A stretch of 32,188 nt of DNA, from the NCBI GenBank assembly GCA_027618475.1, contig JAQCEJ010000060.1, positions 1 through 32,188 of the forward strand, in the 5' to 3' direction. The number at the start of each line of letters is the position of its first letter. Position 1 is the first letter of the stretch. The translations under genes and the position numbers were made by a program. Under the pieces are notes generated by a model. That model was not told the DNA's origin and did no database searches. It saw nothing but the letters and a program-made list of their open reading frames with translations. This document shows positions 17,034 through 26,950 of the stretch, piece by piece. The DNA comes from Planctomycetota bacterium. Lineage in GTDB: Bacteria > Planctomycetota > Planctomycetia > Planctomycetales > Planctomycetaceae.

Positions 17034-18388
17034 ATTTGTTCTCGATCTCGTTTCACAGTTTGCGGCAGCGTTGGCTCTCCTCGTCGATGACGCTTCTCAG
17101 TGTGGCGCTCGGCGTCATGTTGATGGTCACAGTACTCATCGTTAACGGCATTATGGACCGCATGTTTAGCCAGTCTGCCAGCGGGTATGATCTGATCATC
17201 GGGCCCAAAGGGAGCGCTCTGCAGCTTGTGCTCAATTCCATATACCGTGTGAGTGCACCCATCGAAAACCTGCCGTATTTATACTATCTCGAATTGCTCA
17301 AGGATAAGCGGATTGAGAATGCAATTCCGCTCGCGATCGGTGACGTGACGCAGGAAGGAGCCTTTCCCATTGTCGGGACGGTCTCAAAGTTCTTCGATGT
17401 CGATTACATTCCTGGAAAACGGTTTCGTGTCAAAGGGGACTATTTGCAGCAGCCGTTCGATTCGGTTATCGGTTCGGTCGTCGCTCGAGAAAATGGCTGG
17501 GGCGTCGGCGACCAGTTCACGATGGTGCATGGTGGTGCCGAAGGGCACGTTCACGACGAAAAATTCACGATTCGTGGCGTTCTCGCACCGACAGGCACGC
17601 CGAACGACAAAACAGTATTTGTGCATCTCGAAGGGTTTTATCTGCTCGACGATCATGAAAAGCCTGGGCACGAAGCGGTCAATCGCTGGCGTGAATTTAA
17701 CGGTTTGGATCCGCTGAAGGGAGACGAACTTCAGGCTGAGATCAAACGCTGGGGGATTGAAGCGCACGACCATGCCACTCATGGTGAAGAGGATGGCCAT
17801 CATCACCATGCGCACGGGCTGACCGACATACAGAAAGAAGTAACTGCCGTTCTGATCAATATGGCAGGAAAAAAGTATGGAGCCTTCGCGCAGATTCAGT
17901 TCGAAAACGAGATGAAAGAAGGTTTCAAAGCGCAAGCCGCGAATCCGGCAAAAGAGATCTATTGGCTGATGACCAACGTCGTCGGTAGTGTGCGAGCGAT
18001 TCTTGTCGTTTTGACCGGTCTCATCATCATCGTTTCGGGTGTCGGTATTTTCGTCAGCATTTACAATTCGATGTCCGAACGGAAAAAAGAAATTGCGATC
18101 ATGAGAGCCCTTGGCGCCAGCCGCGGGACGGTATTTTCGATTATTCTGCTCGAATCAATTCTGCTGTGCGTTGGAGGTGGTCTGGGCGGAGTGCTGCTGG
18201 GACACGGACTGGTGTTTCTATCGGCCGATATCATCGAAGGACGAACCGGCGTGCTGATCAACCCTTGGGCGTTCGAAATCATGGAAGTCTATGTGGTGGC
18301 AACGATGGTCGTCCTCGCATCGGTGGTTGGCTTTATCCCTGGCGTCACAGCGTATCGCACCGACGTCGCGCAAACCTTGAGCAGTTGA
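17030..18388 (+). CDS. FtsX/MacB-type ABC permease with a His-rich extracytoplasmic loop
   Basis: The protein has 452 residues. One N-terminal membrane helix (about 17-40) precedes a large extracytoplasmic domain of some 280 residues, and three C-terminal helices follow, the standard MacB/FtsX plan. The coupling motif NSMSERKKEIAIMRALGASRGT is present. The extracytoplasmic domain carries a histidine cluster at 246-262, with H in 11 of about 20 positions around AHDHATHGEEDGHHHHAHG, and a smaller one at 168-175 (HGGAEGHVH). Such clusters are typical of zinc-handling proteins. The gene starts inside the ATPase stop codon. With the two DUF3299 proteins downstream, the set matches what I recall of the Zrg zinc-uptake system of Vibrio cholerae, where the His-rich part is a separate protein. 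Confidence 0.9.
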   Translation: MNLFSISFHSLRQRWLSSSMTLLSVALGVMLMVTVLIVNGIMDRMFSQSASGYDLIIGPKGSALQLVLNSIYRVSAPIENLPYLYYLELLKDKRIENAIPLAIGDVTQEGAFPIVGTVSKFFDVDYIPGKRFRVKGDYLQQPFDSVIGSVVARENGWGVGDQFTMVHGGAEGHVHDEKFTIRGVLAPTGTPNDKTVFVHLEGFYLLDDHEKPGHEAVNRWREFNGLDPLKGDELQAEIKRWGIEAHDHATHGEEDGHHHHAHGLTDIQKEVTAVLINMAGKKYGAFAQIQFENEMKEGFKAQAANPAKEIYWLMTNVVGSVRAILVVLTGLIIIVSGVGIFVSIYNSMSERKKEIAIMRALGASRGTVFSIILLESILLCVGGGLGGVLLGHGLVFLSADIIEGRTGVLINPWAFEIMEVYVVATMVVLASVVGFIPGVTAYRTDVAQTLSS

Positions 18389-18717
18389 CGGTTTCTACGC
18401 AACCCTTATCTTTGTGCCTGATTGTTCGAGTTTCTCCAACGAGATTTTCATCTGCAATCGCTGATTTCTCCAACGCGAGAGCGTCTGAAATTCGTAGATC
18501 GGGGTGGAAGTTCGCGCTAAACGTGTTATGATTAATAGGCTGAAATGCCCTAACTGCTGTGAAGTGCGTGAGTTGGCGTAACTCGTTTCGGGCGGACGAC
18601 ATCCGCGAATGGCCGCTGCTTCCGATCGGGTTTTTACGTCATCTCCTTATCGCAAAATTATGGCTTTTCGCTGATCTTTCATTTTCTTTACTACAGACGA
18701 AGTAAGTGAGCGTCCCC
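18389..18717. other. Intergenic region before the DUF3299 genes
   Basis: This 329-bp gap holds no gene. It contains a direct repeat TTTCTCCAACG at two places near 18430 and 18468, and an extended -10 promoter candidate (18504-18532). The DUF3299 genes may therefore be transcribed on their own as well as with the ABC genes. Confidence 0.5.
18504..18532 (+). promoter_or_regulatory. Candidate extended -10 promoter for the DUF3299 pair
   Basis: TGTTATGAT (18524-18532) is a good extended -10. The -35 is poor (GTGGAA, three of six) at 17 bp. The leader to the ATG at 18718 would be about 180 nt. TGTTATGATTAA looks like half of a Zur box, but the other half is missing. Confidence 0.35.
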
Positions 18718-19521
18718 ATGTCCACAGCTCTTCCGGAGTCGACAACCCTTCAAGGGCAGGAAATGGATCTATCGGTTCCCCCTTTCGATCGTGCGGATGA
18801 GAAGTTAGTAAATTCTGCGAGCGAACCGTCGAACACTTCGGCCGAAGTAACACGTATCAGAGAAGACTTCAGTTATCGGCCTATGACGCCGTTGACACCC
18901 ATTGCTTGCGTTCTTGGAGTGCTCGGCAGCATCGCCATTCTCGGGCTCCCTGGGCTTGGCGTCGCATTTGCAGGTGTGATCGTGAGTGGGTTTGCGTTGT
19001 GGCAAATCAAACGTTCGAAAGGTTATCTCGGCGGTCACAAGTTAACCTATGCAGGGTTGATGTTGTCGTCGATATTTTTTGTCAGCGGCACATCGCTGCA
19101 GGTTTACTCGTTCGCTACGGAAGTCCCGGACGGATGTACCAAATTAAACTTCACGCATGATATTTCCAAGTATAAACCGGTATTCGCTGATGGGGACTGG
19201 GCGATTGCCCCCGAAGTTCAGCAATACGACGGAGAGCAGATTTTTGTGAAGGGGTACATGTATCCCACCAAACAAACCGAAGATATCACTCAATTTATTC
19301 TGGTGCGCGACAGCGGTACCTGCTGTTTCGGCGGGCAACCCCCCATTACCGATATGATTCTCGTGACCATGGAACCCGGCAAATCGGTTTTTCACCGGGG
19401 ATCGCTCGTCGCCGTCGCCGGTACATTCACAACGAAACCTCCGTCAGAAGGAGGAGATCTTCGACCCGTATACGAGTTGAAGGCGAACTACTGGGCTCAA
19501 TCTCGCAGCGCATTTAACTGA
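18718..19521 (+). CDS. DUF3299-like membrane-anchored protein
   Basis: This 267-residue protein has a polar N-terminus of about 55 residues, hydrophobic helices at about 58-92 (possibly two) and 110-128, and an extracytoplasmic C-terminal domain. That domain contains the phrase VKGYMYPTKQTEDITQFILV followed by CCFGGQPP, with the cysteine pair at 202-203. GYMYP plus CCFG is the signature I associate with DUF3299. The vicinal cysteines and nearby Asp and His could bind metal. A GTG at 18706 is an alternative start; both have weak ribosome binding sites. It follows the ABC permease and precedes a paralogue of different anchoring, so both probably act outside the membrane with the transporter. 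Confidence 0.8.
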   Translation: MSTALPESTTLQGQEMDLSVPPFDRADEKLVNSASEPSNTSAEVTRIREDFSYRPMTPLTPIACVLGVLGSIAILGLPGLGVAFAGVIVSGFALWQIKRSKGYLGGHKLTYAGLMLSSIFFVSGTSLQVYSFATEVPDGCTKLNFTHDISKYKPVFADGDWAIAPEVQQYDGEQIFVKGYMYPTKQTEDITQFILVRDSGTCCFGGQPPITDMILVTMEPGKSVFHRGSLVAVAGTFTTKPPSEGGDLRPVYELKANYWAQSRSAFN

Positions 19522-19584
19522 TGCCCGGCGACCGTAATGCCTCGCTCTCATCCTCAGTCGTCGCCAGGTAACTTTGAGGTCAAC

Positions 19585-20355
19585 ATGAAACGCATGCGTC
19601 AACTAGGTTTAGCGTTTGCCACGGTGGCACTGGGGACCGTGTTTTCGTTGACCGGCTGTGATCACTCTGGGACGGTTGCGAATGAGCGAAGTTCAAATCC
19701 GCAGACCGCGACCATAACTCCGAAATCGACGGCAACTGTAGAAAATCCGGAAAAAGGAGATTCCACGTTGAAGTCCGGAGCGGAAGAATTACCTGTCACA
19801 TCAAAAAATGAAACGGACAATGTCGCACAGAAGATAGCCGATGCAGTCGCGACAAAATCGGCGGTCGATGCCAACGGAAACCCGGTTGTGCTTCCCGTCA
19901 AAGCGCTTCCCGGAGGGGTGAAAGTGCTTATTCCCAAAAAGGAATTCGCCGTTGAAGGTCCGGATAATGCGGTGCGGATTTCGTATGACGACATCGACCT
20001 GTTGAAAGTGATCAACATGGAACCGGTCACGCCGGACGCTCCGAAATACTTTCCTGAGTGGTTGAAAGACCTGGAGGGAAAGCGGGTACGCGTTCGTGGA
20101 TTCATGTATCCGGAGTTTGAGCCGACCGGTCTGGAGATGTTTTCTCTCGCCCGCGATACGCAGATCTGTTGTTTCGGCCGCGACCCCAAGGTCTATGATG
20201 TTTTCCGCGTCATTTTGAAAGAGGGAGTGACGACCGATTATATCGAGCTCAAACCGTTCGACGTCATCGGCACCTTCCACATCGACCCTGTCGAGCTCGG
20301 CGGCGACCTCGTGCAGATGTATTACATCGACGACGCGGTGATCGTGCGGAAGTAA
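19585..20355 (+). CDS. DUF3299-like lipoprotein
   Basis: This 256-residue protein begins with a lipoprotein signal peptide ending in LTGC, with the lipid-bearing cysteine at 25. A Ser/Thr/Lys-rich linker runs to about 100. The C-terminal domain has RGFMYPEFEPTGLEMFSLAR followed by CCFGRDP, with the cysteine pair at 195-196. It is a clear paralogue of the preceding protein's C-terminal domain (GxMYP and CCFG in the same order). GAGGT lies five bases before the ATG. An ATG at 19537 is open but would bury the signal peptide. It is probably exported and anchored to a membrane, working with the ABC/permease pair. Confidence 0.85.
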   Translation: MKRMRQLGLAFATVALGTVFSLTGCDHSGTVANERSSNPQTATITPKSTATVENPEKGDSTLKSGAEELPVTSKNETDNVAQKIADAVATKSAVDANGNPVVLPVKALPGGVKVLIPKKEFAVEGPDNAVRISYDDIDLLKVINMEPVTPDAPKYFPEWLKDLEGKRVRVRGFMYPEFEPTGLEMFSLARDTQICCFGRDPKVYDVFRVILKEGVTTDYIELKPFDVIGTFHIDPVELGGDLVQMYYIDDAVIVRK

Positions 20356-20393
20356 TGTTCAAGAAGGATGGTACGTTTTCTGGACGGTAGACC

Positions 20394-21605
20394 ATGAAAT
20401 TTGTGTACCGAAATCGATTGCTGATCGCCTTTAGTTTTCTCGTGAATCCATTGATTGCCGGTCCGTCCTCCGCCACAATTTGTACGTTGGGATCTGCACC
20501 AGGCACCTTGAGTGAAGCGATTGAACGATACGATGTCGTGCTCCTGGTACAATGGCATCACACCATTAAAGGAATTGGAGTAAAACCGGGAAGGACGACA
20601 TATGAAGTGCTCGACGTGTTGCGGGCCCTGCATCCGGGGCCTCCGCTAAAAGGCGAATTGGTTGAACTCGTTCACCATCGTGAGGGAACGAATACAGATC
20701 TCTTTCTTGTGTTCGGAACGATTGATAACGAACTCCAGTGGGAGTATTCCGAACGCATTAACCTCAACGTCTATGAGTATCTATGGCAGGCTCCTTCACC
20801 GAAATTACCGGTTCGTAAGCGTCTTGCATTTTTTGTCAAATATCTTGAAGATCCAGATCCTCAAATCGCCACTGACGCCCATGCGGAATTCGAGCAAGCA
20901 TCGTACGACGATATCAAAGTGCTGGCGCATGATTTTCCTCGAGACAGGCTTCGTGCCGCCCTTGCCGACAATGATTGGAGCCGAGGGAGGATACGTCTTT
21001 ACGGCATAATGCTCGGTATTTGTGGAAGCAGTAATGACGCCGAAGAGATGAGGAGGTACATTGCAAGTCCGAGTGAAGGTGATTTCCGTGTAGGGATTGA
21101 CGGCGTTATAGCAGGTTATCTGCTCCTCACCGGCGAAGCGGGACTTAATTTCATCGAAGATACGAGACTCCACAACAAGACGGTTCCATTCAGTGAGACT
21201 TACGCCGCCATGCAGGCACTTCGCTTTATGTGGCAGAATGGCGATGACCGAATTAGCCTGGAGCGACTTCGGCAATCAATGCGAATTCTGATCGATCGCC
21301 CGGAACTCGCCGAACTGGTAATCGCCGATTTGGCACGGTGGAAAGATTGGGAATCGCAAGAACGCTTGGCAGCACTCTACGGAAGCAAAGAATACAACAC
21401 TCTTGCCATCAAACGAGCTATTGTGCGGTTTCTGTTAAAAAGCATGCGAGATATACCGGAAATGGGAGAAGATGTCCGCAACTCCGACGTCAAGTTACCC
21501 CAACACGCGATCCGAGGAGAAGCATTGCTCGAAGAAATCCGGCAAAAGGATCCTATTACGGTAGCACAGGTTGAGAAATACTTTTTCTGGCTCAAGTCAC
21601 CCTAA
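20394..21605 (+). CDS. Secreted protein, CPFC-family paralogue lacking the CPFC motif
   Basis: This 403-residue protein has an N-terminal signal peptide (about 1-27) and then CTLGSAPGTLSEAIERYDVV. It aligns along its length with the next gene product, best over the C-terminal half (DKTVPFSETYAAMQALRFMW, SMRILIDRPELAELVIADLA, and KRAIVRFLL). The family's CPFC motif is replaced here by CTLG (30-33), so one of the two cysteines is lost. The alpha-helical C-terminal half looks HEAT-like. Function unknown. It starts 38 bp after the lipoprotein gene, so the two are probably co-transcribed. Confidence 0.75.
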   Translation: MKFVYRNRLLIAFSFLVNPLIAGPSSATICTLGSAPGTLSEAIERYDVVLLVQWHHTIKGIGVKPGRTTYEVLDVLRALHPGPPLKGELVELVHHREGTNTDLFLVFGTIDNELQWEYSERINLNVYEYLWQAPSPKLPVRKRLAFFVKYLEDPDPQIATDAHAEFEQASYDDIKVLAHDFPRDRLRAALADNDWSRGRIRLYGIMLGICGSSNDAEEMRRYIASPSEGDFRVGIDGVIAGYLLLTGEAGLNFIEDTRLHNKTVPFSETYAAMQALRFMWQNGDDRISLERLRQSMRILIDRPELAELVIADLARWKDWESQERLAALYGSKEYNTLAIKRAIVRFLLKSMRDIPEMGEDVRNSDVKLPQHAIRGEALLEEIRQKDPITVAQVEKYFFWLKSP

Positions 21606-21626
21606 CACAATAAACCGCCGATTCCC

Positions 21627-21655
21627 CTGCCAATACCCACATAAAGTGATATAAT
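21627..21655 (+). promoter_or_regulatory. Candidate sigma-70 promoter for the CPFC gene
   Basis: CTGCCA (21627-21632, four of six matches) and a perfect TATAAT (21650-21655) are 17 bp apart. This is the best promoter match I found in the window. It lies 69 bp before the ATG at 21725, whose ribosome binding site is GAGAGGAG. Confidence 0.6.
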
Positions 21656-21724
21656 GACCCAAGTTTCCAAAAACTTTTGAATACCCGAATCGAAGAGTCA
21701 AAAACTCTGAGAGGAGAATCGACA

Positions 21725-22987
21725 ATGCGTTCTCTCATGAAAAATCTGGCGATCTGTTTGGTCCTTCTTGCGTCCACAACTGCTGTGGCTCTGGCTTGTC
21801 CCTTTTGTTCGGCTCCTTCGCTGACACTCAGTGAGCAGGTGGCTCAGGCCGACGTGGTAGTGCTTGTGCAGTGGACCGACGCCGTGAAAGGGAACAAAGA
21901 GTCGGCAGGGGCGACGACCTACGAAGTGCTCGACATTGTCAGGGCTCCTCAAGCAGGAGCTCCCAAGAAGGGGGAGAAAATCGAGCTCGTCCGTTATCGA
22001 GCCGGTAAGGAAGGTGACCTGTTCGTGCTCCTCGGTACCAAAACCGGCAAGCTCGAATGGGGTAGCCCGCTGGATGTCTCTGAAGCGAGCTACGAATACA
22101 TCAAATTGGCCCCGTCCCCCGAATTGCCGATCCAGAAACGCCTCGCCTACTTTTTGAAATACCTTGAGTATCCCGATTTGCTCGTAGCAAACGATGCCTA
22201 CGCTGAATTTGCCAACGCCCCCTATCACGAAATCGCCGCGCTCACAGATGAATTTCCTCGCGAAAAGCTGAGGGAATGGATCACGAGTCAAAAGGTACAG
22301 ACCTCCCGATTAGGTCTGTACGGCCTGTTGCTCGGTCTGAGCGGCAACGAAGATGACGCTGAGTTAATGGAAAAAACGATCACGGCTCCGTCGGAAGAAT
22401 TCCGCTTGGGTATCGATGGAATCATTGGCGGCTACCTGTTGCTGAAAGGGGAGCCAGGACTCGAGATCATCGAATCATCTAAACTTCGTGATAAAACGGT
22501 GCCATTCAGCGAAACATACGCCGCCATGCAAGCGTTGCGGTTTATGTGGCAATACGGAGATGAGAAAATCAGCCACGAACGATTGCGCGAGTCGATGCGA
22601 ATTCTGCTCGATCGACCGGAACTCGCCGACCTCGTGATCGCTGACCTGGCACGCTGGAAGGACTGGAATTCGCAAGAACGTCTCGCAAAGTTATACGGAG
22701 CCGAAGAGTACAACATTCCGTCGATCAAGCGGGCCATTGTCCGGTTCTTGCTGGTGAGTACGAAGGATATTCCTAAACCGACAATAGAAACTAAGGCGAA
22801 AGATAACGAAGACGTCGCTGTCGCTTCGGCGCAAAATGGGAAAACCAATCCCACCGACAAAGACGAATCGGCGACGCCGACGGAATTGCCAAAACATGTT
22901 GTTCGCGGCGAAAAACTGCTGGATGAAATCCGTAAAAAAGATCCCAAGACTGTTTCGGAGGTCGAGCGGTTCTTTTTTGTTAAATAG
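21725..22987 (+). CDS. Secreted CPFC protein of unknown function
   Basis: This 420-residue protein has a clear signal peptide of 24 residues ending VALA, directly followed by CPFC (25-28). An N-terminal beta domain (about 30-130) precedes a helical half with repeats of HEAT-like look. A charged 35-residue insert near 360-395 (TKAKDNEDVAVASAQNGKTN and onward) is absent from the paralogue. AGAGGAG sits eight bases before the ATG, and a strong promoter candidate lies upstream. I recall the CPFCSAPSLTL opening from other planctomycete secreted proteins. CPFC could bind metal or form a disulphide; neither is shown. The adjacent metal-handling genes make a metal role a fair guess. Confidence 0.8.
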   Translation: MRSLMKNLAICLVLLASTTAVALACPFCSAPSLTLSEQVAQADVVVLVQWTDAVKGNKESAGATTYEVLDIVRAPQAGAPKKGEKIELVRYRAGKEGDLFVLLGTKTGKLEWGSPLDVSEASYEYIKLAPSPELPIQKRLAYFLKYLEYPDLLVANDAYAEFANAPYHEIAALTDEFPREKLREWITSQKVQTSRLGLYGLLLGLSGNEDDAELMEKTITAPSEEFRLGIDGIIGGYLLLKGEPGLEIIESSKLRDKTVPFSETYAAMQALRFMWQYGDEKISHERLRESMRILLDRPELADLVIADLARWKDWNSQERLAKLYGAEEYNIPSIKRAIVRFLLVSTKDIPKPTIETKAKDNEDVAVASAQNGKTNPTDKDESATPTELPKHVVRGEKLLDEIRKKDPKTVSEVERFFFVK

Positions 22988-23019
22988 TGGTTTTCGTCAA
23001 TGGACTGGCAGTTTTCCTC

Positions 23020-24210
23020 ATGTTTGACCTGAATCGCGTTCAGCAGGCACTCACTGAATTTTCGCTCGACGGCTGGTTGCTCTACGACTTTCGCGGCAGC
23101 AATCTGCTCGCTCGGCGGGTTCTTGGTTTTCCCGATGACGTTATCAGCTCTCGGCGGTTTTGCTACTTCATTCCGGCAAACGGCCCGCCGCGAAAGCTGG
23201 TGCACCGCATTGAGTCGGGAGTTCTCGATCAGCTTTCGGGCGAAAAACTGGTTTATCTGCGCTGGCAGGAATTTGAATCGGAATTAGCCACACTGGTAAA
23301 CGGTTCGAAAACCGTTGCGATGGAGTATTCCCCGCGCAACAGCAATCCTTATGTTTCACGGGTTGATGCCGGTATGGTTGAACTCGTGCGGCAGCAGGGT
23401 GTGAATGTGGTTTCGTCGGGCAATCTCGTACAACTCTTCGAGGCGGTCTGGGATGACGAACAGTGGGAAATGCATCTCGAAGCCGAGAAGCACACGCTCG
23501 CCGCGTTCGATGCAGCGTGGCGGTTTATTGCGAATCACATTCGTGAAAAACATACAGTCACTGAGAAATCGGTTGGCGATGAGATCATGAATTATTTCGA
23601 AAAACATGATCTCGTCACATCACATCCCCCGATTGTGGCAGTTGATGCGCATAGCGGTGACCCGCATTATGAAACGGGTTCAGGAAGTGAGATCGAGATT
23701 CGCAATGGTTCATTCGTGCTGATAGACCTCTGGGCGAAACTGAATAAGCCGCGCTCCGTTTACAGCGATTTGACGCGCGTCGGATTTGTGGGGCAGTCGG
23801 TTCCTGAATGTTACGAGAAAATCTTTTCCATCGTTGCCCAGGCTCGCGACGCCGCTATTCTTGCCGTGACGTCCGCTCTCTCGTCACAGCGACCGCTTCC
23901 TGGATATGAAGTCGACCGAGCGGCTCGGGGCGTTATCGATAAGGCCGGCCACGCACAGCATTTCGTCCACCGGACGGGGCACAGCATCGGCCAGGAAACG
24001 CACGGTAATGGCGCTAATATCGACGATCTGGAAACGCACGAAGAACGCCATATTTTGCCAAGAACGTGCTTCTCGATCGAACCGGGAATCTATCTCCCCG
24101 AATTCGGAATTCGGAGCGAGGTCAATGTGTACGTCGATGGCAGCCGTCAGGTCCACGTTACCGGCGGTCCGCCACAGCGTACAGTGATTCCGATCATGCA
24201 GCAGTATTAA
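23020..24210 (+). CDS. M24 family metallopeptidase (Xaa-Pro aminopeptidase-like)
   Basis: This 396-residue protein has a creatinase-like N-terminal domain (1-150) and a pita-bread M24 domain. All five metal ligands expected for a two-metal enzyme are visible: Asp in FVLIDLWAK, Asp in VYSDLTRVG, His in HRTGHSIG, Glu in SIEPGIY and Glu in RSEVNVYV. The family removes N-terminal residues, often next to proline; the substrate is not readable. I place the start at the ATG at 23020 because the family-like opening MFDLNRVQQAL begins there. A GTG at 22987, overlapping the previous stop, is also possible. It is cytoplasmic, with no signal peptide. Confidence 0.92.
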   Translation: MFDLNRVQQALTEFSLDGWLLYDFRGSNLLARRVLGFPDDVISSRRFCYFIPANGPPRKLVHRIESGVLDQLSGEKLVYLRWQEFESELATLVNGSKTVAMEYSPRNSNPYVSRVDAGMVELVRQQGVNVVSSGNLVQLFEAVWDDEQWEMHLEAEKHTLAAFDAAWRFIANHIREKHTVTEKSVGDEIMNYFEKHDLVTSHPPIVAVDAHSGDPHYETGSGSEIEIRNGSFVLIDLWAKLNKPRSVYSDLTRVGFVGQSVPECYEKIFSIVAQARDAAILAVTSALSSQRPLPGYEVDRAARGVIDKAGHAQHFVHRTGHSIGQETHGNGANIDDLETHEERHILPRTCFSIEPGIYLPEFGIRSEVNVYVDGSRQVHVTGGPPQRTVIPIMQQY

Positions 24211-24296
24211 CGCTGTAAGTGCAATCAAAAAGCCCGAGTGTCCAAACCGCTTACATTGTCGCCACTTTTATGCATTCGCATGACGACATTAGAACT

Positions 24297-24382
24297 GGTT
24301 TCATAACCCGGTTGGCGACGGAATGATCATTCAAATAACAGCGAGACCTGCGCTATTCAGAGGGTTATGAAACGGCTTGACG
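24297..24382 (+). repeat. 86-nt structured dispersed element, copy 1
   Basis: GTTTCATAACCC (24298-24309) and GGGTTATGAAAC (24362-24373) form a perfect 12-bp stem closing a 52-nt loop. The same 86-nt element, equally long, lies at 31636-31721 on the other strand. There the stem reads GTTTCGTAACCC and GGCTTACGAAAC, so one A-T pair has become G-C on both arms. The right arm is followed by CGGCTTG in both. The element abuts the stop codon of the minus-strand gene ending at 24383. No other copies were found in the window. Confidence 0.75.
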
Positions 24383-24871
24383 TTATTTCGCCTTGGGGGG
24401 CTTGTTTCCAGGTTCGTCTTTCGGCGGAGTTCCCTCTTTATACGGTGTCATCTTCCTGATCGGCGGCTTCTCTTTATACCCGGCCCCTTGCGGCACCCAG
24501 TTGTGAGGTCCGTCGGCCAGTTCGCGAAGTTGTTGGGGGGTGGGAGGTTCGTTTGTGCCGAATGATTTGACCGTCCGCTTCCGCCGCGGTTTCACGCGGT
24601 CGAAGTCGACGTCTTCCCACTTTTCCTCATTCGTAGAAACGATCGCACCGTGACTGTCGCGGAGTGGGGTACGGCGTTTTGGACCCAGAATGCGCGCCAG
24701 CAGGATGACGAGTACGGCCATGCCGCCGCAGACAAACATCGGAAATTTGGGATCATCGGCGAGAAACGCGACAATGAAGGTGCAGACTCCGATACCCAAC
24801 AGGACGACGACCGTTGTCGCCAGAAGAGCCGTCGCTTCTTGTCCATAGTTGCGATTGCCGGAGTAGGTCAT
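24383..24871 (-). CDS. Small membrane protein downstream of rseP, unknown function
   Basis: This 162-residue protein has two membrane helices (about 13-38 and 43-64) and then a basic, proline-rich cytoplasmic-looking tail ending in PPKDEPGNKPPKAK. It starts 42 bp after the rseP stop on the same strand, so it is probably the third gene of a dxr-rseP operon. I do not recognise a family. The 86-nt element lies immediately beyond its stop codon. Confidence 0.7.
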   Translation of the reverse strand: MTYSGNRNYGQEATALLATTVVVLLGIGVCTFIVAFLADDPKFPMFVCGGMAVLVILLARILGPKRRTPLRDSHGAIVSTNEEKWEDVDFDRVKPRRKRTVKSFGTNEPPTPQQLRELADGPHNWVPQGAGYKEKPPIRKMTPYKEGTPPKDEPGNKPPKAK

Positions 24872-24913
24872 ATCCCATCATCCGCAGAGAAGTATTGAAT
24901 TCGCAGATCGACG

Positions 24914-26940
<2,027 letters not shown>

Positions 26941-26950
<10 letters not shown>

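Noticed and set aside
18524-18535. Possible Zur box (TGTTATGATTAA) upstream of the DUF3299 genes
   Set aside because: Only one half-site resembles the known consensus; no inverted partner. Better explained as an extended -10 promoter.
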